From: Todiramphus chloris collaris
Lineage: Eukaryota > Chordata > Aves > Coraciiformes > Alcedinidae
Length of the DNA stretch: 64,000 bases
Assembly (NCBI GenBank): GCA_025345505.1
Contig: JANVCC010000011.1
Location: 10,576,184 to 10,640,183, forward strand
Reading direction: 5' to 3'
Shown: one piece after another, positions 1 through 12,098 of the stretch
How the letters are laid out: every line of letters begins with the position of its first letter
How positions within the stretch are numbered: position 1 is the stretch's first letter
The notes under the pieces: model-generated
Database searches by the model: none
What the model was told of the DNA's origin: nothing
What the model saw: the letters and a program-made list of their open reading frames with translations, nothing else
Translations under genes and position numbers: made by a program

Positions 1-639
1 GTGAGGGGGATGCAAGGGACGTGCCAGGACTAAGAATAAAGCTCACAGCTCTTCGCTTTCCAGCTCTACAATTAAACTGCTAAAACATGTTGACAATATG
101 TCTGAATCTTGTTGGAACATCTATGGCAGAAAAACAGCTTATGCCTGTGCCTGGAATTACTTATAATTAGCCTGTGTAATTAGCACGTGGACAAACAGCC
201 AGGCTCAAATGCATACAGAGGCCTGCCCCTGCAACAGCAAAATTTTCAGAACAATCAAACAACAATAATCATGTTTTGTAGGTACTAATTTTCATAGCTT
301 GATGAAGACACACATGCAATAACCAGCTAAAGAATTTTGGCCTGTTTACTGTTAAAGACAGACTGTAATCAAGACATTTTGAGAAAGTCTGTGTGCTGTT
401 TCATTTATTCAACAAGGTCTATGCAGCATCACCCTTGTCTTGCTCTGATCCTTGAAAATGTGATGACAACCCGAGTAAGCAACGGCTTCCAGAACCATAG
501 CACAGCTCAGGAAAAAATGGCTCTGGCTCCAGGTGTCTCATTGGAGATAGGTGCAAAGAGGTGTGCTGGATGTAATCTTTCACTGTTGTGTCTGCCCAGG
601 GAAAGGGATGCAACAGCAGAGGTCAGCAGAAGCCAGAAG
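1..639. other. Unique non-coding sequence
   Basis: AT-rich sequence with no repeat or gene I recognise. Short open frames exist on both strands, but they show no protein similarity I know and one runs into the downstream CR1 copy. The last 120 bases before the CR1 (about 520-639) are somewhat richer in G+C and could be a diverged extension of that element, but I could not align them. Confidence 0.6.
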
Positions 640-1418
640 AACCTGGATAACCTGGAGGGTGGGCCCAGGTGAAGCTCATGAGGTTCAACAAGACTAAGTG
701 CAGGGTCCTGCACCTGGGTCAGAACAACACTCACTATCAGTACAGGCTGGGAGACAAGGTGCTGGAAAGCAGCTCTGCAGAAAAGGACTTGGGGGGTGTT
801 GGTGGATGAGAGCTGGACATGAACCAGTTGCATCCTGGGCTGCATCAAGAGAAGTGTGGCCAGCAGATCGAGGGAGGCGATTCTGCCCCTCTACTCTGCT
901 CTGGTGAGACCCCACCTGGAGTACTGCGTCCAGCTCTGGAACACTCAGCACAGGAAAGACATGGACCTGATGGAGCGGGTCCAGAGGAAGGTCACAAGGA
1001 TGATCAGAGGGATGGAGCTCCTCTACTACAAGGACAGGCTCAGGGAGCTGGGGTTGTTCAGCCTGGAGAAGAGAAGGCTCCAGGGAGACCTACTAGTGAC
1101 CTTCCAGTACCTGAAGGGGACCTACAGAAAGGCTGGAGAGGGGCTGTTTATGAGGGATTGTAGTGAAAGGACAGGGGGTAACGGGTTTAAATTACAGAAG
1201 AGTAGATTTAGATTGGAAGAAGTTCTTTACATTGAGGGTGGTAGAACAGTGGAGTAGCTACTCAGGGACGTGGTTGAGGCCCCATCCCTGGAGATATTCA
1301 AGGTGAGGTTGGACAAGGCTCTGAGCAGCCTGGTCTAGTTGAGGGTATCCCTGCTCACTGCAGGGGGGCTGGAGTACATGACCTTTGGAGGTCCCTTCCA
1401 GCCTTATGATTCTATGAT
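640..1418 (+). mobile_element. CR1 LINE fragment, 3' part of ORF2 plus tail
   Basis: A 5'-truncated CR1 retrotransposon copy. It begins in the reverse-transcriptase reading frame just after the catalytic region (the stretch ending GGTTCAACAAG, the KFN-type segment). It continues through the conserved C-terminal part: the frame from 856 reads LVRPHLEYCVQLWN, then [15 protein letters not shown]. It ends with the CR1 tail TTATGATTCTATGAT near 1418. The frame is broken: compared with sibling copies, one base is missing around 1246-1260, where HWNRLPRE should be encoded, and a stop follows. 5' truncation and lack of an obvious target duplication are normal for CR1. It groups with the copies at 11574, 31480 and 50051 by the shared text CTAGTTGAGG...CCCTGCTCACTGCAGGGG before the tail. 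It is a dead copy. Confidence 0.95.
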
Positions 1419-3039
1419 AAGCCCAGGGATGTTGGAACAGGACAGATCCTGAGTCAACAGAGCATCTTTCCCTCCCTCTGACTGCTCTTCCTCGACACGT
1501 GAGGTGCATGTACATTCTTCTTGGCACTTATGGGCAGAGAGAGAGCTGTATGTAAGACCAGAGACATAGGACAAGCTGGGCTAGAAGACCACATGAAGAA
1601 CCAAACCATCTGGGGGACACATGCCACAGACCATGCTGAGACAGCCTGTCCAGACTCTGCTGGAGCCCTCCACCTTGCTGCCATCTGTGCTCTCCCGTGT
1701 CCCCCTGAACACAGACTGTGAATCCAAACACAGCGTGCTACTGATATCTATCAGAGAGTGGAAGTGGAACTTTAAGTGGAAGTGAGATGCTTTGTCACTT
1801 CTGCTCACCCATTTTACTGGTGAGGGAACAGTTCTCCATAAAATGGAAGGTATCCAAGGAGTTATTCATTAATGTGTCAGTGCCACAGCATCTCCCATGT
1901 CCCACCAAAGCAGTGATGCTGGGGCAAAAAAACAGGGCAGGTGTCACAAGAGGCAACTCTTGTGTCCTAACCCTTATGGCACAGTTGAAGGACTGAAAAG
2001 CTAGGGGGGTAAGGGGAGGTAAAAATAAATAAGTAATTGTCACAATAGCCCTGAGGAAGGAATTCAGTAGATATTTCTGTCTGGTATATAATGAGGCTTC
2101 TTCTCTGTCACTGATGGGTTTTGCTCTCCACAGGTTGCCTACAGAAATGTAGGCAGGTACCAAGCCCGCTCAGCCTACAGGAAAAAAAAACCAACTGGTG
2201 TCTAGCAAGTACAGCCAAAACCTCAGTTAAAAATAGGCTGGATCTCAGGATTCACTCCAAGGGGAAGAGGAGGCACAGGTCTATCACTTGCAGGCGAGCT
2301 CATAGGGAAATAGAAATGCATCTGAGGAAATGCAGCTTACCTGGGAGGCAGCATTCAAGAGAGAGACTCCTGATTTTCTCCATGCACTCTGCATCAAAAG
2401 CTTTACAGAGAAGCTAAAGCAAGGGGAGAGGAGGAGGCAAATTTTGACTAGCAACATCCCCTGCTGTGCAGAAGGCCTGAGGCTACACAAATACTTCCAA
2501 TTAAAAAGCCTAACTGCAGCCCAAATTCCAAATGTGTGTTCAGAGACACGTTTCCCCCTGATTTTTACTTTTCAGAAGTAAATTTTCAAATGGAGAATAA
2601 AAATTATTTCAAATCCCTGAAGGCACATAGGCACCTTCATGCCAACAGGAACATGGTGGACAGGCTAATTGTTTAACTTCTACAGTTTTTGTTGGTGTCA
2701 GGCTATAAAGTCAACTTGGAGCTGACTCGGTCCGATAGCCTCTGGTCATGGAGCTGAGTATTTGTTCTTACTCTGCCTATTTACTCTGCCATGATTAGTT
2801 TCTTCATCACAACAGACTTGGCCTCTCATCCATCGGAGCAACATTTTATCAGTGGCTACTCCAAAGTTCAGGTGTGCCATCTTGCCCTTACCTACCATGT
2901 CGTCAATTCCCCAAAGTAATTCGGAAGAAGTCAGATTTTGCCTGTGGTGATCATTTAAGCGTCGCATGCATCCCTAATTATTTTCCTTACTAATTTAACT
3001 AGTAATGAGGTAAAGTTGCTTTTTTTCTATTTAACAAGG
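1419..3039. other. Unique non-coding sequence
   Basis: No gene recognised. The longest open frame (122 codons, minus strand, 1795-2163) has no recognisable motif and is of a length expected by chance. A short match to the core of MIR-type SINEs around 1803-1830 is too brief to call. The 2720-2960 part keeps several CpGs (for example in ACTCGGTCCGATAG) and could be a diverged extension of the old LINE fragment that follows. Confidence 0.55.
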
Positions 3040-3560
3040 GAACTATAACTTTGGCAAAATTCCAGTCCTACTTTATGGTAGTTGGCTTTAATGATGGTTC
3101 ATGTACTTTTGCTGACAGATGAACCACTCTCAAATTCTTTCAAAACTCCTGGATGAGTACCATCTGGTCCTAGTGATTAAATGAATTTTCAAATTGTTCC
3201 TCATTTTTATTACCTATGAAAAAAGAAGCTCTAGAGCAGGTATTTCCCCGTTGTCCTCTGTGATGAAGATAAATGCAAGGAATTTGTTTCATTTTGCTGC
3301 AATTTCCTTATTATCCGCAACTGTTCCTTTTCAAAACAGACAGTATCATCTGACAGACACATTGGATAGAACACATTTTCTTCTCTTACTATATAATATA
3401 TGCAGTTAATAACCTTTTTTTACTTTTCTGACTATCTCTATGGTTGGCCAGCTATCTTTTGACAAGGCAGCAAAGAGTGCTTCTGAACTAATCAAATAAT
3501 TTTCCCTTCCATTGATGGTTTTTTCATATTTTCCAGACAATTGCTACCGTTAGACTGACG
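3040..3560 (-). mobile_element. Ancient CR1-like LINE fragment, EN-RT linker region
   Basis: On the minus strand this stretch resembles the segment between the endonuclease and reverse transcriptase of old CR1-like LINEs known from turtles and birds. Landmarks on the plus strand, in order, are AAATTCTTTCAAAACTCCTGG, GAGTACCATCTGGTCCTAG, a CTCTGTGATGAAGATAAATGCAAG block, TTTGCTGCAATTTCCTTATT and GGCCAGCTATC. No open frame survives, and small insertions and deletions are frequent, so the copy is much older than the CR1 copies with intact tails. The edges are uncertain by about 100 bases. The family call comes from remembered consensus order, not from an alignment. Confidence 0.6.
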
Positions 3561-6500
3561 AAACTGCTGCCTACCTTCATCAACTCCTAATTCTGAGGTT
3601 TTTGGAAAGATTTTTTTGCATTCTTTTCCTTCCCTCCTAATTACACCCCTTCATACAGTGCATCTTCCTTCCCACTAACTTTACACGATCGTAGCATTTC
3701 CTCTTTCCTCCCTTTGCTTGCTTAAGTATACAGATCACTCTTAAAAAACATATAATCTATCACTTTGCAAATGTTTCAGAGCACTTTTATACCAGGAATT
3801 TTTAAAAATTACTATTTCAGGGAGTTCACACACTGAAAATCACTGTTGATTCTTTTTGACATAAAAGCTAGGCCTGCAGGTCCCAGGCTATGCATGATAT
3901 GCTAGAGAGGCACAGACAAGAAAGATAGCCCTAGCTAGCAGTGAAAATGCAAGTACACACTATGCATCACCTTTTCAAGAATTAAACACTTACCAGACTC
4001 TATCATACTTCATGTAGCACAAGATAATCTAATTTATAATAGTACTGTGACAAACTAAGCTAGTAAGATATCTTTAATCTCTGCACAGCCACATTTGGAG
4101 AAATGTCATTGTGGGGACGAGAGGAGTAATGTATAATAAATGTTTCTTTGGCTCTCACAGGTAATATTTTTGCCAAGGCAGCTGGAGAAACTGTGCAAGT
4201 TTACTGGCCCTCATATTCAAGCTCAGCATCTATTTGGGGAAAACAGCTGAGGACTGTGTCCAAATTTACATCATAAAAGTAATAAAAAGCCTCAATCTCA
4301 GTGATATACTTAGCTCAGACAGTATTACCTTATTATTGTTATTATTAATGATAACACAAATATTACAATATCCAAAGCACAAGCAGTTTTAGCGTTTTGT
4401 AGACAGAAAAAAAAAGTTATTGCCTAGAAACATGATTGGGGTTAAGAATCAACCAGGGCTGGGAATCATGGCCATTGCATTAATTCAAAATGAATTCCAA
4501 AACTTTTTTTACAACAGACTTTTTTTGAAGTGCAGTAGATCACAATGTGTATAACACTGGAATGAAAACAAATATAGTAAAGGACAGTATATCCACTTAG
4601 ACTAGGCATCTAATTGTGATGTTGGCTTCAGGATAAGTTGAACTGGCTTTTCAGTACTGCAAGTACTAAACAGAATTACTTCCAATGACTCCAAAGTGTT
4701 GGAGTAAACTCCAGAAAGACCAAGAGCTCTGAAAAATCAAGCTTCTTAATAACCACCCATTGCTCTCATCCATCTCTGTTGCCATCCTCACCTACAAAGT
4801 ATATTTGATGCAGAGATAAATATCCATGACACTACTCTGTCCTCGGATTTGCAGTTTCTAAAGTGCTCCTCAGCAAGGAGAGAAGGGAACAGGCTTTTTC
4901 CTGGCCTGAGTAGACCAATCAAACATGCACTTGGGTGACACTCACTGTTAATGCCAGTATAGGCAGGAAAAAGTGCAGACATCAACTCTTCCAGCGCGCC
5001 AGCAACATTTCCAGGAGTCTGACTTTGTTAACATCGTTCACCCTCATCAAGAAATTCAAACCTGAGTTGGAGCTGAAACCCTGGTGTTTCTCTTGTGGGC
5101 TTTTTGTAGAACCCAATGCCAAGCTCATTCCCAGAACACCACACTGTCTCCAAGAGTACATACAGTAAAGATGCCTGAGGAGACAGAAAACCACAGAGTA
5201 TTCTTACACTTACTCTTCCACATGGAGGAAGGACCATGTAATCAGAAAGATACTTCATCCCTTTCATTGTAGGCACCTAACCTCAGGCAGCTATCCCAAA
5301 AAATTTTATCCACAGATCCCTGTAGCCACAGGAACAAAAACTGTATTGAACAATATTTACCCCTTTCATCTACAATAAACATATAAACAAGAATGAAATA
5401 TTTGACCGTTTGTGTTTGTCTTGGTGTTATATTGAAAATATTAATAAGGAAGATACTAATTTACAGCATTCCCTTTTCCTGCTTTGGTAATTCTGATGGA
5501 AAGCAATATGGACAGCTTATACTGTCCCTGAGCAAATATAAATAAACAAAAGGCTCAAATACAATAAGAATTAATATTTCATGAAGTTGGGAAGAGCGTC
5601 AAGAAAGCTTTTCTTGGTCACTTTACCTAGCACTCTCCCTGTGGGACTGAAAAGAGCATTAACGAGAAGCAAAAAGAAATATCTCAAGCAGCGTAAATAC
5701 ACACCGAGTATGAAAATGAACTCCTTTTTGGATCTCCCAGAGAAGCAGGGCTATGCAAGAGACAATATTTCAGATGTCTTAGCAGGATATTTTGAAAAGT
5801 CAGGCAGCTGAGTTCTGTTTTGCTTGTTATTTAATTTGCTGTTGCCCAGAGACCTTTCCAAAAACCCACTCAGTCAAAACACTTTACAGATTCTGTTTCA
5901 GGTTGGTGACAGCTACTCAAGATGGGACAGCTTGGGGCAGCAGATAGCTCTGGATGTTGTGGCAACCCAAAAGCACTGTGCAGTACCCACAACGGTTTAA
6001 CCATCACCGATATATGCGGGTAACTCCTTCCTCTTTCACTGTAGGTTGGAAGGGGTCTTGAGAATACTTCAGAAGTGAGCTGGACCTCCTCAAGCCACCA
6101 GTCTTATGGTCATTGGTGCCTATGTGGTATTATACTTCAAACCTATAGCAGAAAGTGAGGAAATCTTACCACCGGTGCTGGGGGAAGGGGAGTCCCAGCT
6201 GATTATGCAAGCATGTGTGCTAGAGCTGCAGAGCGAGAGACCTCTGGAAGTGTGCCATGGCAAGGGTGCACAATGGTGTTAATTTGTGTCACCTCGCATG
6301 GGATTTGTTTTCCTTGATCTTAGACAATTATAGCACAGACATCTTCACCTGAGCTAGTTGTCTAACTCTCTTTATAGTCAAGGAGAAATAGGTGCTCCCG
6401 GCGCATTATTCATCTCCTCCTCAGATAGATGTCTGAGAAGAGCAGATGAATCATTCTCTAGAAGCATCTCCAGACTCTCCATTGTCTCCAGTCATAAAGG

Positions 6501-7273
6501 AGGCCAGACAACCAGTTCAGATGTAGACTATGCTTTGTGGACATAAAAAATTAAGTGAGATGAGTGTCACCTTTTATGACTGAATTGCATTAGTCTTATG
6601 TATGACTCAATGCGAATGCAGTGAAGAATACAATCACCTTCATGTAGAACAAAGGAAATAAAGTATAATTTTCATCAGCCTATTTTTATTGAGCTGTGCC
6701 ACCAATAGTCCCGTTACAAGGAGAATGCCAGATACTGACTCTCCCTGAACAAGTCACAGCAAAATGTATAACTTCTTGGTGCACCTTTTTATGCATCCTC
6801 TGTCATTTGTGTTTTCCAAGAATGTGCATTGTTCACTCTTTGCAGTTTCCCATGCCCCAGCTTGGACCCCCAATGTTGAGAGTGCGTGTGCTCTGTAACC
6901 CATTTATTTCTTTTTCTTTCTAAAAATCAGTCATCTAACAGATGTGGAAGGGTCTGTTGTGGCCATGACCATTTATCATTATAATAAAATCACAGTCTTA
7001 TGGTGACCCTATCTTCTTTAATTATGTGTACTCCCTAAAGATCTTTCTGATTTCTGGAACACAAAATGTGCTGCATGCATCTAAACAGAGCGTGACAACT
7101 ATTGCCCTATTCCAGTAGCATGCCACACCATAAAAATGTCTTCAGTCCGCAGCAGAAATCATATTCTGTAGTACTCTTTTATTTTAATTCATCTCAGCAA
7201 TGCACAGTGATTTTGTTCCAGGAAAAGGAAAAGTTGGCAATCAATATGTTTAGACTGTCTGTAGACTTTACTC
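3561..7273. other. AT-rich unique sequence
   Basis: About 3.7 kb without a recognisable gene. It contains a small perfect inverted repeat at 4688-4705 (ACTCCAA, 4-base loop, TTGGAGT). A GGTTGGAAGGGG stretch near 6047 hints at the 3' end of a minus-strand CR1, but the surrounding bases do not follow. Open frames are short and lack known motifs. Confidence 0.55.
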
Positions 7274-7312
7274 TGAGTTAATTACCAATTAACTCAATGT
7301 ACTTAGTACATT
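7274..7312. repeat. Two abutting inverted repeats
   Basis: 7274-7296 is TGAGTTAATT, a 3-base spacer ACC, then AATTAACTCA: perfect 10-base arms. 7296-7312 is AATGTACT, one base T, then AGTACATT: perfect 8-base arms. The two palindromes share the base at 7296. The first contains inverted TAAT/ATTA cores, the kind of half-site bound by homeodomain proteins. The surrounding 300 bases are AT-rich and unique. It could be a dyad protein-binding site or an accident of base composition. Confidence 0.55.
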
Positions 7313-9993
7313 TGTAAAGCCTACAATAGACAAGCTACATATTTATTTCTGGTTACAAGTTTATGCTTCATACCCAAATCTGATCTTCTAGTCTTTTATG
7401 TAAATGTGCATTTTTTAATAATTGTGATGAAATAGAAATAAAAAATGTCCATAATAGCCTTTATTAAATGTATTAAATACTTGTTGCTAATTGCCTATAA
7501 ATAACCCAGAGCACTAGAAGTCTACAGTATAAGTATCCACTCTTATTTCTCTGGCAAAAGCATTCTTTCATTAATCATCACACAGTACCGTGGTTAGCTC
7601 CAGACACTGCATGATCATGGCATGCAAGTTTAGAGCTCTTGTTCTTGTACATCAGGGGATTTGAGTGGCAGAGACCAGAAGAATTTCACTGTGGTCCAGT
7701 GACTGATGGTACCTGCAATAAATCACACGAGTTCCAGATATGTTCCAGCATACTAGCATTTTCTGTGCCTTTCTTAAGCATTTAGAAACCAAGTGCATTT
7801 GAAGACCACTGTGAAGAAAAATGGACAGATTTAAAAAAATGAAATGTAAGTTAAGATGCTCTGACATAACACAGTAATTCATAAAACTTCCAGGTAATTC
7901 AGAAAGTGATTGCAAGAACACCCTTCCCGTGTGCTACTCACATACATCAGCTCCTAGTGAAGACTTTTGTGTTCACCTTGCACTGCAGGAACATTTTCAA
8001 ATGAATTCCATTTCCTCTGTATTTTAAACTAGAAATAGATATTCACTTAGAACAGGGTATCGAGTGAGATTTAATATACTCATTATACCATAACTTGGCC
8101 TTTCCTTGATTTCAGCATTTTAAATTTACATTCTTCTGTTAGAACACCTTACCCAAGGAGAGAAGGAGATTTTAGAAAAAGCATCTGAAAAGAAAAAAAA
8201 TGAGTTTAATTAAATAGCCATTTGCAAGTCTTTGTGGTTTATATTTGAGGAGCAGATTCTTTCCTAAGCACTAAAAGTGCACGTTGTTACATTAATTTAA
8301 CTAATAGGCATTAGTTATGACAGCCCGCCTGGTAGAGGTTCTGAGCCAGTGTCATTCCTATAGATTTATACACTTGGAAATGTGCACTTTAAATGAGAAT
8401 CTTGCCAGTGTCAAAATTAAATTAAATTGAATTAAATCATGTGCCCAATCACAAAGACCTGAGATTCTTTTCAGAATCAGGTCCAAATTACAATCGTAAC
8501 TCTAGCCCGACTACTGAAGAAAATTAAAAGGCAGTTCTGACTTCATTATACTCTACTGAAGTTGCCGGCTGTACAAACACAGGGCTAAATCCTAACCTGA
8601 GGAAACTGACTGGTACTGGAGCACTTCCAAGACAACCACTGCCACCCTCACAAACTGAAAAGCTCCCATAGCCATGATGACCTGTGGAGAATGGCTCCTC
8701 CAGGGACTGTGATCATTGTGGAGTCAAGTGCTCAGAATGAGATGAGGATCTAAGACCAAACTTCAGGTCCATCAAGTCCCCACTCCCAGGGGTCCAGCTC
8801 CAGACCTAGGACAATCGAGTAGTTAAGTACACTCGGGATTTGTCTGGTGATGACAAATGTCTTGATGTGTTGATGTCCACCTCACGTGAAGTACTATAGT
8901 CAATCACAGGCAGTCATGTATTGCTTCAGGGGACCCCAGTCAGAGCAACCTTCACAAAAAGTGCAGTAAGTGGTGTCTCTGCCTGCTTTATTCCAGTAGT
9001 CTAGTGGTCTAGGGCACTTCGGTATGGCACAGTCAGGCTGATTATACAAAGGGAGCTAGGATGTGGTTTTCATCAGAGGGAAGATGCTGCTGCTAACTCA
9101 CTGATGGAGTAAGGCTCAGAGTAAGCCACGATCCATCAGTCCTACTGAATTTGGACTCATGTAGGGATCAGGAACTGGCAAATGATGTCTCTCAAAGATT
9201 GTCCTTTTTCTTTTATGTGGCTCCTAACTGTGCTGGCTGAGAGTGACCCAACTGCTACTTTCTGATCCATGCCAAGGACCCTTACCCTACCCTAAGCTAC
9301 TGGAAACAACAAGGCATGAGCAAACAAATGCAACATCTATAAGACAACGTATACTGGGAGTTTTGCCAGCAAGCATTCTCTCTTAGTTATGCCATACAGA
9401 ATCACAGACTATCCTGAAGGCAAACAAATACCCCAAGAACTCCAAGCATCTAGCAGACATCATAGCAGACATACTAGTCTCACAAAATCAAAAGGCTAAC
9501 ATGATTTCCTTATGCACATTGCAAAGGTAGGCTTAGGCCCCGGCTCTGTCAGGCTCCCATCAGTCAGAAATGGGATCATGGCAAGAAAATTTGGGTTCTC
9601 ATTAGTGCTCGCGGTTGACCTCAAGCCCTTAATCAATATGGCATTTGTTAAGTGGGGGATGGAAATTCTGAAGAACATGAATGTCAAAGCTGTGCCATGT
9701 ATCATCAGTTCAGCCATGTCTGTCTTTTCTGGATAGACCAAATACAGTGCTACAGCAACAACAGACTTAAGAGTGGTGTTAGAAGAGAACATGAGTGAGA
9801 TGAGTTGGTGAAAAGAAATCCTATCATGTGTATCTCTGTCTTAAAGACACATTGCTCATCTTAGGGTGAGATTTAGGGGCTCTCTCCCATAGAGCTGGAT
9901 CACAGTCATCACAACCAATCTATGAGCTTGCTGAATATCTGACGTTAGTAGGCCTTCAGTGATCAAGGGAACAGTCCTGACCTGCCCCTTTGA
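7313..9993. other. Unique non-coding sequence
   Basis: No gene recognised. It holds a short (AAATT)n-like tract at 8414-8438. Around 9395-9420 the text CAGAATCACAGACTATCCTGA looks like the very end of a minus-strand CR1, but it is too short to call. Overlapping open frames on both strands at about 9496-9792 show no known protein motif. Confidence 0.5.
8414..8438. repeat. (AAATT)n-like pentanucleotide repeat
   Basis: About five imperfect copies of AAATT. A short, interrupted simple repeat. Confidence 0.7.
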
Positions 9994-10485
9994 TGTTACA
10001 ACATTAAACAAAAGAAAGAGGATACAAACAAAAGGGGTCTGGCTGAGCTGCTTTTCCCCACCCAGCCCTCACGCTGCAGCACTGAGAGCTGGAGGGTGTT
10101 GATAACACACCCGTGTTATGACTGCCAGTGCTCACACGGCACCAGAGGATGGGGGAGAAGATACAGCCAACCTGAGCTGACCAGTGGGATATTCCATACC
10201 ATATGACGTCAGCTCAACTACAAAGGGAGAGGGCAGGAGGATAATGAGGGGGCATTTGGCTTTGTCCTCTGAGCAACTGCTACATGTTCTGGAGCCCTGC
10301 TTCCTGGACTCAGTCTGACATTGCCTGCGGATGGGAAGTAGAGAATAAAATCTTTATCTATCATAACCCACAGCTTTTTTCTTTTCATCTTATTCTCTCC
10401 CTGTGTACTGTGCTGACAGAGGTTGAGGGGAGTGATAGAAGGGCTTGGTGGGCACCTGGTGCCCATCCAGGGTAAACCCATCACA
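9994..10485 (+). mobile_element. Solo LTR of an avian ERVL-like endogenous retrovirus
   Basis: The interior contains the hallmark promoter text GGGATATTCCATACCATATG followed by TGACGTCA, a perfect CRE palindrome at 10204-10211. This combination is typical of avian ERVL-class LTRs. A polyadenylation signal AATAAA lies at 10344-10349. Downstream text (GTGATAGAAGGGCTTGGTGG...GGTAAACCCATCACA) corresponds to the decayed LTR 3' end. The TATA position is mutated (CTACAAA). Proposed ends TGTTACA at 9994 and TCACA at 10485 give TGT...ACA, but no matching target duplication was found, so the ends are uncertain by tens of bases. No internal retroviral genes flank it, so it is a solo LTR. It is an old, non-functional copy. 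Confidence 0.7.
10176..10211 (+). promoter_or_regulatory. LTR promoter module with intact CRE
   Basis: GAGCTGACCAGTGGGATATT, then CCATACCATA, then TGACGTCA. The TGACGTCA octamer is the classical CREB/ATF site. Corresponding but altered modules occur in the two other LTRs of this window (near 23057 and 46016). Confidence 0.6.
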
Positions 10486-10679
10486 GGTAGCATACCCCAT
10501 TCCCTTTCATTCACAAGGGCTGTTTGGACTAGGGATGGTAGACATGCTGTGCCAGTGCAGACCACCCTCTACCAACCCACAGCTATCCTCAGATTGTGAA
10601 CAGTACTCCTCAGCTATTGCAGGGTGTGATTTTGAGAGATACTCAAAATGTACCAGACACTGAGCTTGCCCCTAGCCTC

Positions 10680-11572
10680 CAGGACCCTCAGTAAGTTTGC
10701 TGACAATATGAAGCTGGGTGGGAGTGTAGATATGCTTGAGGGTAGGAAGACTCTTCAGAAGGACCTGGACAGGCTGTATCAACGGGCCAACTGTATGAGG
10801 TTCAAAAAATCCAAGTGCTACGTTCTGCACTTGGGTCACAACAACACCACGTAACACTCCAGGCTTGGGGAGGAATGTCTGGAAAGCTGCCCAGCAGAAA
10901 AAGACCCAGGGGCGTTTATCAACAGCCACCTGAATATGAGCCAGCAGTGTGAGCAGGTGGCCAAGGCCAACAGCATCTGGGCTTGTATCAGAAACACTGT
11001 GGCCTGCAGGACTAGGGAAGTGATTGTCCCCCTGTACTTGGCACTGGTGAGGCCACACTGCAAATACTGTGTTCAGTTTTGGGCCCCTCATTAAGAGAAA
11101 GACATTGAGGTGCTAGAGCATGTCTAGAGAAGGGCGATGAAGCTGGTGAAGGGTTTAGAGCACAAGTCTTATGAGAAGCGGCTGAGGGAACTGGGGTTAC
11201 TTGGTGTGGAGAAAAGGAGGCTCAGGGAAGACCTTATCATTCTCTACAACTACCTGAAAGGAGGTTGTAGTGAGGTGGAGGTCAGCCTTTTCTTCGGGGT
11301 AGCAAGTGGTAAAACAAGAGGAAATGGCCCCAAGTTGCACCAAGGGAGGTTTTGGTTGGCCATTAGGAAAAACTTCTTCACCAAAAGGGTTGTTAAGCAG
11401 TAAAACAGGTTACCTAGGGAGGTGGTACAATCACCATCCCTAGAAGTACTTAAAAGACAGGTAGATGAGGTGCTTAGGGACATGGTTTGGTAGTGGAATT
11501 GGAAATTTTAGGTTACTGGTTGGACCTCATGGCCTTAAAGGTCTTTTCCAACCACAACAATTTGATGATTCC
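10680..11572 (+). mobile_element. CR1 LINE fragment, from RT catalytic motif to 3' tail
   Basis: Begins just upstream of the reverse-transcriptase active-site motif, which here reads FADN (10696-10707) instead of the FADD of functional CR1, so the second catalytic aspartate codon is mutated. It continues through [20 protein letters not shown] (11161 onwards) and the 3' region ending CAACAATTTGATGATTCC. Several in-frame stops, for example TAA at 10853-10855, and lost frame show it is dead. The 3' text GGTCTTTTCCAACC and the DMVW-type protein end place it with the copies at 18484 and 51435. A second CR1 starts immediately after its tail. Confidence 0.95.
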
Positions 11573-11573
11573 A

Positions 11574-12098
11574 GGTGAGGTCTCACCCGGAGTACTGTGT
11601 CCATGTCTGGAGTCCTCAGCACAAGAAGCACATGAACCTGTTGGAGTGGGTCCAAAGGAGAGCCACAAAAATGATCAGAGGGCTGCAACACCTCTGTTAC
11701 AAGGAAAGGCTGAGAGAGTTGAGGTTTTTCAGTCAGAAGAGAAGGCTCCAGGGAGACCTTATTGTGTCCTTTCAGTACTTAAAGGGGACCCATAAGAAAG
11801 ATGGGGACAGTCTTTTTAGCAGGGCCTGTTGTGATGGGACAAGTGGCAATGATTTTAAACTAAAGAAGGGTAGATTCAGACTAGATATAACAAAAAAAAA
11901 TTTTACAATGAATGTAGTGAAACACTGTCCCAGGTTACCCAAAGAGGTGGTGGAGGCCCCATCCCTGGAAACATTCAAGTTCAGGCTGGACAGGGCTCTG
12001 AGCAACCTGATCTAGTTCAGGATGTCCCTACTCACTGCAGGGGGATTGGACTAGATGACCTTTAAAGGTCCCTTCCAACTCAAAGTGTTCTATGATTC
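11574..12098 (+). mobile_element. CR1 LINE fragment joined to the preceding CR1
   Basis: A second, separate CR1 3' end in the same orientation. It starts abruptly at GGTGAGGTCTCACCCGGAGT, inside the ORF2 C-terminal region, and runs to TGTTCTATGATTCC at about 12098. One frame, 11575-12015, stays open for 146 codons through the whole C-terminus (RSHPEYCVHVWSPQHKKHMN onwards, ending ALSNLI), so it is less damaged than its neighbour. It matches the group of copies at 640, 31480 and 50051, not the copy it abuts. This shows two independent insertions rather than a local duplication. Confidence 0.95.

Noticed and set aside
337-1163. Several overlapping open frames of 85-133 codons as possible genes
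   Set aside because: From 640 onward they lie in a CR1 copy. Only the frame at 856-1257 is meaningful, as reverse-transcriptase debris; the others are shadows.
1803-1830. MIR-like core (CCCATTTTACTGGTGAGG)
   Set aside because: Fewer than 30 bases match, with no extension on either side.
6040-6070. Inverted CR1 tail (GGTTGGAAGGGGTCTTGAG)
   Set aside because: No CAGAATCA-type start and no continuation into CR1 sequence.
9395-9420. CR1 tail-like CAGAATCACAGACTATCC
   Set aside because: Isolated. The following bases do not match a CR1 3' end.
9496-9792. Overlapping frames on both strands as a processed pseudogene
   Set aside because: Neither translation resembled a protein I know. There is no poly-A tail or flanking duplication.
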